Origin: Fibrobacter sp.
GTDB lineage: Bacteria > Fibrobacterota > Fibrobacteria > Fibrobacterales > Fibrobacteraceae
Length of the DNA stretch: 38,710 nt
NCBI GenBank assembly: GCA_031271785.1
Contig: JAISUZ010000038.1
Coordinates: 1 to 38,710 of the forward strand
Reading direction: 5' to 3'
Below, piece after piece: positions 32,174 to 38,710 of the stretch; the stretch's first letter is position 1; each line of letters starts with the position of its first letter. The position numbers and the translations under genes are program-made. The notes under the pieces were generated by a model. It did not search any database. It was not told where the DNA came from and was given only the letters and a program-made list of their open reading frames with translations.

Positions 32174-33412
32174 TTAGTTCTTTGCGAAAACAATCGCGCT
32201 GTTATGACCGCCGAAGCCGAAGCTGTTGGACATTGCATAATCGAACGAGTGATTCACGGAACCCTTATCGCAAACATCCATAACAATTTCAGGATCTTTG
32301 TTGAATACGTTTGCCGTCACATGCACTTTCTGATCGAGAATGGATTGGATCGTCACAATCGCTTCAATCGCCGAAGCCGCTCCGAGCATGTGCCCCGTCA
32401 TGGATTTCGTGGAATTGATTTTCAGATTGTCGATTTTTCCGCCGAACGCTTTCATGATCGCGTTACATTCCGCAACGTCGCCGCGGGGAGTAGATGTTCC
32501 GTGAGTATTCACATAACCGATTTGAGTGATGTCAACGCCCGCGCTCTTCCGCGCCATTTCAATCGCAAGCGCTACGCCGGCGCCGTCTTCGCGCGGGGCG
32601 GAAATGTGATAAGCGTCACCGCTCACACCCATACCGGCAATGCGGGCGAGAATCTTGGCTCCGCGTTTTTGCGCGTGAGAGAGGCTTTCGAGCACGAGCG
32701 CGCCGCTGCCTTCGCCGATCACAAAACCGTCGCGGTCTTTATCGAACGGGCGGGATGCCGTTTCCGGAGAATCATTGCGTTTACTGAGAGCGCTCATTTT
32801 GGCAAAACCGGAATAAGCCACCGGGCAAACGGATTCTTCCGCGCCGCCTGCCACCATAATATCGGCGCGGCCTAAACGAATCTGGTCCACCGCCGAAATA
32901 ATGGCGTGGTTCGCCGAAGCGCAAGCGGAAACCGGAGCCCAGTTCGGCCCCATCCAACCCAGGCGGATCGAAACTTCGCCCGGCACCATATTAATAATAG
33001 ACATGGGGATAAAGAACGGAGAAACGCGGCGCGGGCCTTTTGTGCCGATAATCACGGAGTTTTCATAATAGATATCCATGCCGCCGATACCCGAAGTGAG
33101 CATGAGTCCGGCGCGCGTAATATCCACATCATTCCGCGAATCGTTGATCCCCGCCATTTTGAGAGCTGTTTCCACCGCGTGAACGGCATATTGAATGCTT
33201 CTGGCATAACGGGATGCATCTCTTTCGGAATAGTAAGGCGACGCATCGAAATTCTTTACCTGCGCCCCGAACTTTACATCGTAGCTTGTCATATCAAAGC
33301 GATCCACCATGGACACGCCTGATTTTCCCGCCAAAAGATTGTTCCACAAGTCGGCCGGATTATTTCCTAGACTGGAAACGCAACCCATTCCGGTAACAAC
33401 AACTTCTTCCAT
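32174..33412 (-). CDS. fabF: 3-oxoacyl-[acyl-carrier-protein] synthase II FabF
   Basis: 412 residues, a normal length. A condensing enzyme that elongates acyl-ACP with malonyl-ACP in type II fatty-acid synthesis. The catalytic triad is visible: C164 in VSACASANHA, H304 in NTHGTSTPRGD and H341 in TGHMLGAASA, with K336. The C-terminal SFGFGGHNSA motif completes the thiolase fold. It is divergent from orn and followed by the DUF2279 gene. No acpP or fabG is adjacent. Confidence 0.95.
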   Translation of the reverse strand: MEEVVVTGMGCVSSLGNNPADLWNNLLAGKSGVSMVDRFDMTSYDVKFGAQVKNFDASPYYSERDASRYARSIQYAVHAVETALKMAGINDSRNDVDITRAGLMLTSGIGGMDIYYENSVIIGTKGPRRVSPFFIPMSIINMVPGEVSIRLGWMGPNWAPVSACASANHAIISAVDQIRLGRADIMVAGGAEESVCPVAYSGFAKMSALSKRNDSPETASRPFDKDRDGFVIGEGSGALVLESLSHAQKRGAKILARIAGMGVSGDAYHISAPREDGAGVALAIEMARKSAGVDITQIGYVNTHGTSTPRGDVAECNAIMKAFGGKIDNLKINSTKSMTGHMLGAASAIEAIVTIQSILDQKVHVTANVFNKDPEIVMDVCDKGSVNHSFDYAMSNSFGFGGHNSAIVFAKN

Positions 33413-33469
33413 AAGATTTATCCTCTTAAAAATAATTCGCCAAGAATTTAGATAAATTTATTTTCCGTT

Positions 33470-34021
33470 ATGCCAAAGAAAACCGCCCCCAATCTTGTAT
33501 GGATGGATCTCGAAATGTCGGGACTTGACCCCGAACACGATGTGATTCTTGAAATCGCGACCATTGTCACCGGCCCCCACCTCGAACCCATCGCCGAAGG
33601 ACCGGTACTCGCCGTTCACCAAGGCGATGATATCCTGAACCGCATGGACGACTGGAACACGAGGCATCATACGCAGAGCGGACTGGTGGAGCGAGTCCGG
33701 CGGTCTCCTTACTCCGTTTCGGATGCAGAACATATCACGCTTGACTTTATTAAGCGCTACACTCTTGAAGGCGGGAATTTATTATGCGGCAATTCAATAA
33801 CGCAAGACCGCCGGTTTCTCTATAAGTATATGCCGCGCATCTCAAGCTGGCTTTGTTACCGCAGCGTTGATGTCACCTCCATAAAAGAGCTCGCCTTTCG
33901 CTGGTTCCCGAACCTTCCGGAATTTGAAAAACAGGAAAAACACCAGGCGTTGGATGATATCCGGGAAAGCATCGCCGAACTCGAATACTACAAGAAAACG
34001 ATCTTTCATTTGGTTAAATGA
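33470..34021 (+). CDS. orn: Oligoribonuclease Orn
   Basis: 183 residues. A 3'-5' exoribonuclease that degrades dinucleotides and short RNA oligomers, the last step of RNA (and pGpG) turnover. All DEDDh residues are present: D13 and E15 in WMDLEMSGLD, D113 in NSITQDRRFL, H158 and D163 in HQALDDIRESI. The stop overlaps the start of the next gene as ATGA. Confidence 0.96.
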   Translation: MPKKTAPNLVWMDLEMSGLDPEHDVILEIATIVTGPHLEPIAEGPVLAVHQGDDILNRMDDWNTRHHTQSGLVERVRRSPYSVSDAEHITLDFIKRYTLEGGNLLCGNSITQDRRFLYKYMPRISSWLCYRSVDVTSIKELAFRWFPNLPEFEKQEKHQALDDIRESIAELEYYKKTIFHLVK

Positions 34022-35241
34022 AACCGTTACCTCGCCAAATCCGGATCATCAACCGCGCAATTCTTATTTTGCTCGGCATTTTACTGCTCGTTCAGTGCGG
34101 AAGATGCGCCTTTGCCGGCGACCCGGATGAAAACATTCCGGGAGAAAAATCAACGGAAGGAATCACTTCGGCCGATTCGTCCGGGCAAAACTCCGCGAAA
34201 TACGCGCTTTCTTCTCCGGCAATAGACGATTCCCACATCAAAAGCCAAAAAGATACGGTTCTCGCCCAAAAAATCCACGGACTTCTCAAAACTTACAAAC
34301 CCGATAACGCCCTCTTTTTGATGGTGGATGCCAAAACCAATGAAATCCTCGCCTGGGGAGAACGCAAAGACAGCGCCGTTCAAAGCGTGCCCTCTTACCT
34401 TGCGCGCTCCACTTTCCCGGCGGCGTCGCTTATCAAAACCGTCACACTCGCCGCCGCGCTCGAATCCAGAAAATATGCACTCCATACCGAAGTTCCTCTT
34501 ATCGGCAAAAGCACCACGCTCTATAAAAGACAGCTTAAAATTCCCGAGAAATATAATGGGAATACGATTTCCGCTATGGACACTTACGCAAAATCCTGCA
34601 ACCCCACCGCCGCCATACTCGGGTTATCCGTCGGCGGAGACTACCTCAAAAAAACAGGAGAAAAACTCGGCTATAATACGGCATTCCCCGAAAACATTCC
34701 GGAAACCTCCGCATTCAACCCGCCGGACACCGGCTTCGGGCTCGCGGAAGCCGCCTCCGGATTCACGCAGGAAACGACCCTCTCCCCTCTCCTCGCCGCA
34801 GCCATTACACGAAGCATCCTTTTAAAAAAATCGCTCGAAATCCCGTGGTCGCAACACCTCCCCACAGGATTTGCCCCCTCGGGAGCGAACCCGCTTGAAG
34901 CGCCGCTTTTTTCGCAAAACACTTATTACGGCTTAAAAACCGCCATGCTTCAAACCGTTAAAAGCGGTACCGGCCGGAAAAATATCTCCAAAAGACACAT
35001 TTCCAAACGTTATTTAAACCGCCTGAACATCGGCGGAAAAACCGGCTCCAAAGACGGCGACGACCCGCCGGGGCGTTACGACTGGTTTGCAGGCTTTGCC
35101 GAAGACAATCAAAATCCGGAAAACGCGGTGATTGTGGTTGTCATGCAGGCTCACGGAGAAATGCGATCCCAGCCGGCAACGCAAGTCGCGGCGCTGCTTA
35201 TCCAATACTGGGCCAAAGAATACCTATCTTTCGCGCAATGA
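34018..35241 (+). CDS. Small penicillin-binding protein with only a transpeptidase domain
   Basis: 407 residues with one N-terminal hydrophobic span (about 12-26). A Ser/Gln-rich stretch follows, then a penicillin-binding transpeptidase domain: SxxK at S137-L-I-K140 (AASLIKT), S193-C-N195 (KSCNPT) and KTG at 341-343 (GGKTGSKDG). Typical class A or B penicillin-binding proteins are larger and carry a glycosyltransferase or dimerisation domain; none is seen here. It probably acts on peptidoglycan in the periplasm. A beta-lactamase-sensor or otherwise specialised role is possible. Coupled to orn and followed by lgt. Confidence 0.82.
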   Translation: MKPLPRQIRIINRAILILLGILLLVQCGRCAFAGDPDENIPGEKSTEGITSADSSGQNSAKYALSSPAIDDSHIKSQKDTVLAQKIHGLLKTYKPDNALFLMVDAKTNEILAWGERKDSAVQSVPSYLARSTFPAASLIKTVTLAAALESRKYALHTEVPLIGKSTTLYKRQLKIPEKYNGNTISAMDTYAKSCNPTAAILGLSVGGDYLKKTGEKLGYNTAFPENIPETSAFNPPDTGFGLAEAASGFTQETTLSPLLAAAITRSILLKKSLEIPWSQHLPTGFAPSGANPLEAPLFSQNTYYGLKTAMLQTVKSGTGRKNISKRHISKRYLNRLNIGGKTGSKDGDDPPGRYDWFAGFAEDNQNPENAVIVVVMQAHGEMRSQPATQVAALLIQYWAKEYLSFAQ

Positions 35242-35250
35242 GGTAATATA

Positions 35251-36096
35251 ATGACTTGGTGGAATTTAATCCCGACACACTTCGACGGCATCGCGATCCA
35301 AATCGGAAATTTTCCGGTGAGATGGTACGGCTTAATGTATTTATTCGCTTTCGCCACCTGTTACGCCGTTATTTGGAAAACAAACCAAAAAGAAAAATTC
35401 GGCATGACCAAAGAGCAGACCGACAGTTTCGCCACCTGGATTATCGGGGGAATCATCATCGGCGCGCGCCTCGGTTACGTGCTTTTTTACAACCCGGGAT
35501 ACTATCTCTCGCACCCTCTTGAAATCATTTTTCCGTTCCGCGCCGGCGCCGCAGGGCTTGATTTTGTAGGAATCTCGGGAATGTCTTATCACGGCGGGCT
35601 CATTGGCGGCGCCCTCTTTGCCATTATCGGTATCAAGAAAAACAAACTCCCGGTTTGGGAAACGCTCAACCTCGGTTTTTTAGCGGTCCCGCTCGGTTAC
35701 ACCTGGGGGCGCTGGGGTAATTTCGTAAACGGCGAACTCTACGGCGAAGTCACCACCTCTCCCATCGGCATGGTATTCCCGGCTGCCGGCGACGGACTCC
35801 TGCACCACCCTTCCCAGCTTTACGAAATGTTTTTCGAAGGAATTGTGCTTTTTGCAATCCTCTATTTCCTGCGGCGATACCCGCTTTTCAAAAACCAAAT
35901 GCTGCCGCTTTACCTGATCGGCTACGGATTCTTCCGGTTTTTCATCGAATTTTTCAGGAAACCCGACGAACATCTCGGGCGCGGCGATTTTTTCGACATG
36001 AGCCGCGGGCAAACTCTCTGCCTGGTTATGATCATCACGGGAATCGTGCTGTTTTTGCTGAAAAGGCGTACCCCGCCCGCTAAAGCGGGCGGATGA
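35251..36096 (+). CDS. lgt: Prolipoprotein diacylglyceryl transferase Lgt
   Basis: 281 residues with about seven membrane spans. It transfers diacylglycerol from phosphatidylglycerol to the lipobox cysteine of prolipoproteins, so it would modify the many lipoproteins in this window. Motifs: RLGYVLFYNP, GMSYHGGLIGG, the Lgt signature around WGRWGNFVNGELYGE, and HPSQLYEMFFEG. GAGG lies upstream. The last codons encode RRTPPAKAGG and form a CCGCCCGC/GCGGGCGG hairpin (36073-36092), suggesting that a repeat supplied the C-terminus. Confidence 0.95.
   Translation: MTWWNLIPTHFDGIAIQIGNFPVRWYGLMYLFAFATCYAVIWKTNQKEKFGMTKEQTDSFATWIIGGIIIGARLGYVLFYNPGYYLSHPLEIIFPFRAGAAGLDFVGISGMSYHGGLIGGALFAIIGIKKNKLPVWETLNLGFLAVPLGYTWGRWGNFVNGELYGEVTTSPIGMVFPAAGDGLLHHPSQLYEMFFEGIVLFAILYFLRRYPLFKNQMLPLYLIGYGFFRFFIEFFRKPDEHLGRGDFFDMSRGQTLCLVMIITGIVLFLLKRRTPPAKAGG
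36073..36092. repeat. Hairpin in the last codons of lgt
   Basis: A perfect 8-bp stem CCGCCCGC/GCGGGCGG with a TAAA loop overlaps the final codons of lgt. No T-run follows, so an intrinsic terminator is doubtful. Confidence 0.6.
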
Positions 36097-36471
36097 TTCC
36101 GGAATTCGTTATTTCATGCCCGAGGAATTCGGTAGCAATTTTTTATCCCGAAGCGTTGGAATTGCGCGGGAGTTGTATTTTACATTTTCAAGGCGTTTGT
36201 ATATGCCGTAAAATAAGCATCACCGCACTATTGGAAAGTCTTTCATGCCTTAGCGAACTCAATTAATGCGGTAAAACAAAGTCAATACGCTTGCGTGCTG
36301 ACAATGTTTTTGGAAACATATACGAATGCCTTTTCTTCGCGTGAGGCAGGCGGAGGGCGGCGAAAGCCGGTGCGCAGCACCGACCGGAGGGTAGCCCGCA
36401 GCCACGCCGACGCGGCGCGGTTTTCATGCCGGTTTTACACAAATGCGCCGGGGCACGCCCAAGATCCCGCA
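36097..36471. other. Repeat-rich intergenic region between convergent lgt and phnW
   Basis: 375 bp with no credible gene. It contains a reverse CGGGCATGAAA motif (36112-36122, minus strand) and the minus-strand composite R1 copy E plus downstream segment (36146-36460), which itself carries one F unit (36208-36270). Confidence 0.65.
36146..36460 (-). repeat. Composite repeat: R1 copy E plus downstream segment with an F unit
   Basis: Read on the minus strand it begins GGGCGTGCCCCGGCGC and ends CCAACGCTTCGGGA, collinear with 30515-30791. The R1 part (36460-36337) is diverged in its middle and has the extended first hairpin seen in copy C. The downstream part has an extra ~60 bp relative to the D locus: an F unit at 36208-36270 bounded by GTAAAA on both sides. 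It lies 11 bp after the phnW stop in the same orientation. Confidence 0.7.
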
Positions 36472-37590
36472 TCAAGTGTGAGATGATACGGGCCGGATTT
36501 CCCGGATTACCTTGATTAAGCGGCGGATGTCATCGGGATAGACTTCACCGATGTTGCCGATTCGGAAAGTGTCCACCTGCGAGATTTTTCCCGGATACAG
36601 TACAAAACCGCGTTCTTTCATTTTTTTGTAGAACGTGCCGAAGTTAAAGTCCGCTTCGGGGTACAGGAACGAAGTGATGATCGGGGATTGTAATTCCGCC
36701 GGTAACAGCGCTTCAAAACCGAGTTCGGTCATTCCTTCCGAAAGGAGTTTTTGGTTTTCCTGATACCGGGCGTGACGCGCCCGGATGCCGCCTTCCGCTT
36801 CGAGTTCGTCGAGCGCTTGATAAAACGCCCGTACGATATGAGTCGGAGAGGTGTAGCGCCACTTGCCGGTTTTGTCCATTTCTTTCCATTGGTCGTACAA
36901 ATCAAGACAAAGCGAGCGGGCAATGCCTTCGCACTTTTTCAATTCGTTCCGTTTGGCGATCACAAAGGCAAAGCCGGGGACGCCTTGAATACATTTGTTC
37001 GAGGAACTTACCAGATAGTCGATATCCATTTCGGCGATATCCATCGGTATGCCGCCGAAAGAACTCATGGCGTCCGCGATGAATATTTTTCCCTGCGCTT
37101 TGACGGCGCGGGCGATTTCTTCGAGCGGGTTGAGCATTCCGGTGGTAGTTTCGCAGTGTACCATCACCACATGAGTGATGCCAGGGTCTTCTTTTAGCAT
37201 CGCCGTTACTTTTTCCGGATCGGGGGCTTCCGTTTCGAGCAATTCGTATTCGGTGTGGTTGATTTTCAAGACTTTCGCCATTTTCACCGCGCGTTTTCCG
37301 TAAGCGCCGTTCGTGAGCATAAGGACTTTGCCTTCCGGTGGGATGATGCTCCCGAGTGCGGCTTCTACCGAGAATGAGCCACTCCCTTGCATGAGTACTA
37401 CCGTGTAATCTTCCGTTTTCGCAGTCGCGAGCGCTACTAAGCGGCGGCGGATATTTTGTACAATGTCTTCGTTGTAATCGGCATCCCAAGTACACCAGTC
37501 CCGCAATAAGGCGTTCCGAACTCCTTTGGAGGTGGAAAGCGGGCCCGGGGTCAGCAAGATATACGGGTTATCGGGAATAAATTCATACAT
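36472..37590 (-). CDS. phnW: 2-aminoethylphosphonate-pyruvate transaminase PhnW
   Basis: 372 residues. A PLP-dependent enzyme that converts 2-aminoethylphosphonate and pyruvate to phosphonoacetaldehyde and alanine. Motifs: [14 protein letters not shown] near the N-terminus, D173 in [10 protein letters not shown], and the Schiff-base lysine K199 in [13 protein letters not shown]. It overlaps phnX, whose product acts on the resulting aldehyde, by 8 bp. The two-gene set therefore forms the phosphonatase pathway. Confidence 0.95.
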   Translation of the reverse strand: MYEFIPDNPYILLTPGPLSTSKGVRNALLRDWCTWDADYNEDIVQNIRRRLVALATAKTEDYTVVLMQGSGSFSVEAALGSIIPPEGKVLMLTNGAYGKRAVKMAKVLKINHTEYELLETEAPDPEKVTAMLKEDPGITHVVMVHCETTTGMLNPLEEIARAVKAQGKIFIADAMSSFGGIPMDIAEMDIDYLVSSSNKCIQGVPGFAFVIAKRNELKKCEGIARSLCLDLYDQWKEMDKTGKWRYTSPTHIVRAFYQALDELEAEGGIRARHARYQENQKLLSEGMTELGFEALLPAELQSPIITSFLYPEADFNFGTFYKKMKERGFVLYPGKISQVDTFRIGNIGEVYPDDIRRLIKVIREIRPVSSHT

Positions 37591-38389
37591 ATCGTTCGGT
37601 TCCTTTTCCTTGACGGAGGCTGTTGATCAGTTCCGGTAATACGGAGATTTCTTCTATTACAAAATCCGCGCCGGCTTCTTTGTAATTCTGTTTGGCGATT
37701 TCAAATAATGCTTTGAGTTCCGCTTCACTCTTCAAGGCGAGTTCTTTTTCGGTTAGCCCGAGCATACTGGAGCCTTTTAATACGCCCACGCAAAGGCAGC
37801 CCGCATTTTTGGCTTCGTACATATCGGCGGCGGTATCCCCTACCTTCAAGACTTCATGAATGGATTTGGCGCGCAGTTTTTCCAAGTTGCGCCAGAGCAT
37901 GTACGGGTAAGGCCGGCCGATGCCGCCCACAGCGTCGGGACATACGATGCAATCGGGCGAGTAGCCTTTTTCTTTCGCAAGCGGTACCACGACATCCATC
38001 ATGGATTGCGTGTAGCCCGTGGTAGAGCCGGTACTTATTCCCATTTTCCGGATTTCGGCAACGACTTTCAATACTCCGGGAATCGGATCGGTGTGAGCGG
38101 CAAGGACTTCAAATAAGGCGGGTTCAAACTGTTCATAAACCAGGTCAATATCTTTTTGAGTGTAAGGCGCGCCTTGTTTTTCTTCCCACAGGCGGGAGAT
38201 GCGTGCCCCGTCAAGCATTTTTTCGATATGAGCACGTTTCTGCATTCCCATCGGTTCGCGTGTTTCTTCTATTGTCGGCGTAATGCCGAAATGTTCAAAC
38301 GCGACGATAAAAGCGTCCACCGGAGCGAAACAACCGTAATCTACCGTAGTTCCCGCCCAATCAAAAATAACCGTTTTAATTTTATGCAT
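37583..38389 (-). CDS. phnX: Phosphonoacetaldehyde hydrolase PhnX (phosphonatase)
   Basis: 268 residues. A HAD-superfamily enzyme that cleaves the C-P bond of phosphonoacetaldehyde to acetaldehyde and phosphate. The nucleophile loop is [11 protein letters not shown] (D10, with A12 as in phosphonatases). The cap-domain lysine that forms a Schiff base is K51 in MGMQKRAHI. The acidic loop is [16 protein letters not shown]. It lies between the end of an ABC permease gene upstream and phnW downstream, all on the minus strand. Confidence 0.95.
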   Translation of the reverse strand: MHKIKTVIFDWAGTTVDYGCFAPVDAFIVAFEHFGITPTIEETREPMGMQKRAHIEKMLDGARISRLWEEKQGAPYTQKDIDLVYEQFEPALFEVLAAHTDPIPGVLKVVAEIRKMGISTGSTTGYTQSMMDVVVPLAKEKGYSPDCIVCPDAVGGIGRPYPYMLWRNLEKLRAKSIHEVLKVGDTAADMYEAKNAGCLCVGVLKGSSMLGLTEKELALKSEAELKALFEIAKQNYKEAGADFVIEEISVLPELINSLRQGKGTERYV

Positions 38390-38410
38390 ACGTTTTTTCC
38401 CTTTAGGGCT

Positions 38411-38604
38411 TCTCTAAAAATGGCGTTGCGTTCATGAAATCTCCAAACCAGGCAGCGGCGCACACTTGGAAATTCTTACACAACCGCTCGGACTTGATTG
38501 ATGCGCAAAAACCAAGCATAAGCAGGAGTGAAAATTGACAAGTATTTGTGATACGCTGATGCGATGTGTTATTGCAGATTTCATAGAAAATGAATTTTTA
38601 GAGG
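38411..38604. mobile_element. MITE-like element J, copy 2, containing an F unit
   Basis: Its left end is TCTCTAAAAATGGCG-TTCATGAAA and its right end TTTCATAGAAAATG-AATTTTTAGAGG (38593-38604), both matching copy 1. Between them lies an F-type unit (about 38445-38514: CGCACACTTGGAAA-TCTTACA..GATGCG). The element fills the spacer between phnX and the upstream permease, and its right end contains the permease stop codon. Confidence 0.68.
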
Positions 38605-38710
38605 TGTCCTTTGTTGATTCTGTGTTTGATAATTCTTACGGCGACCTCGTAGGAGACGCGCACGAGTACGTTTATCAGTAAGACAAGCAGGCTCATCGCT
38701 GCAGCAGAAC
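38598..38710 (-). CDS. C-terminal end of an ABC transporter permease (partial)
   Basis: Only the last 36 residues are in the window; the 5' part lies beyond position 38710. The visible residues contain a hydrophobic span (AAAMSLLVLLINVLVRVSYE) and a basic tail ending in RINKGHL, typical of the end of an ABC-importer permease. With phnX and phnW downstream, a 2-aminoethylphosphonate transporter is likely. The stop codon lies inside the terminal repeat of element J. Function is inferred mostly from context. Confidence 0.6.
   Translation of the reverse strand, partial: SAAAMSLLVLLINVLVRVSYEVAVRIIKHRINKGHL

Noticed and set aside
1-38710. tRNA, rRNA or known riboswitch genes
   Set aside because: No T-arm consensus with a matching cloverleaf, no rRNA blocks and no recognisable riboswitch upstream of ilvD, hisC or other biosynthetic genes were seen.

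Overview
The window looks like a chromosomal segment of a Fibrobacterota bacterium (Fibrobacter or a close relative). The main reasons are four tandem lipoproteins with FISUMP (Fibrobacter succinogenes major paralogous) domains, and the runs of serine between the lipid anchor and the folded part that are typical of Fibrobacter surface proteins. Many small lipoproteins, Gram-negative envelope genes and moderate base composition agree. This is inferred from protein families; no rRNA or tRNA gene is visible to confirm it.

Layout. (1) 1-6044: a repeat-rich leader, a 19-bp perfect inverted repeat, then FISUMP lipoprotein genes at 755, 1984, 3498 and 5244, with a strong terminator after the third. 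(2) 6057-9957: a secreted unknown protein, a VanZ-like membrane protein, murB, a short DnaG-like primase and an outer-membrane-type protein. (3) 10023-14631: hisC-hisN (histidine synthesis), a small membrane ORF plus a MauE/DoxX-like protein, and ilvD (branched-chain amino acids). (4) 14632-17000: repeat-rich spacer and two lipoproteins. (5) 17001-19368: epmA and a SufS-type cysteine desulfurase. (6) 19553-21880: a four-gene operon of unknown envelope proteins. (7) 22297-24620: xseB, an orphan oligopeptide-type ABC ATPase and rlmD. (8) 25388-30505: a tightly coupled five-gene operon of three lipoproteins and two PEGA-like membrane proteins. (9) 31255-36096: fabF with a DUF2279 protein, diverging from orn, a small transpeptidase-only penicillin-binding protein and lgt. 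(10) 36472-38710: phnW, phnX and the end of an ABC permease, a 2-aminoethylphosphonate degradation locus.

The spacers are unusually structured. At least five interspersed repeat families occur: a ~140-bp multi-hairpin element (R1, five copies), a 97-bp element with covarying stems (G, three intact and one interrupted copy), a ~60-bp unit with CGCA/TGCG ends found singly or in arrays of three (F), a TGTCAT-ended palindromic element (I, three copies) and a MITE-like element with CCTCTAAAAATT ends (J, two copies). Two loci form a filled/empty pair that suggests F can insert.

The strongest hint of an unusual biological system is in the FISUMP array. The last ~50 codons of each domain are hypervariable between nearly invariant flanks, and the pattern resembles target genes of diversity-generating retroelements. 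No reverse transcriptase or template repeat is present in the window, so this is a hypothesis. The five-gene envelope operon and the covarying repeats are the next best candidates.
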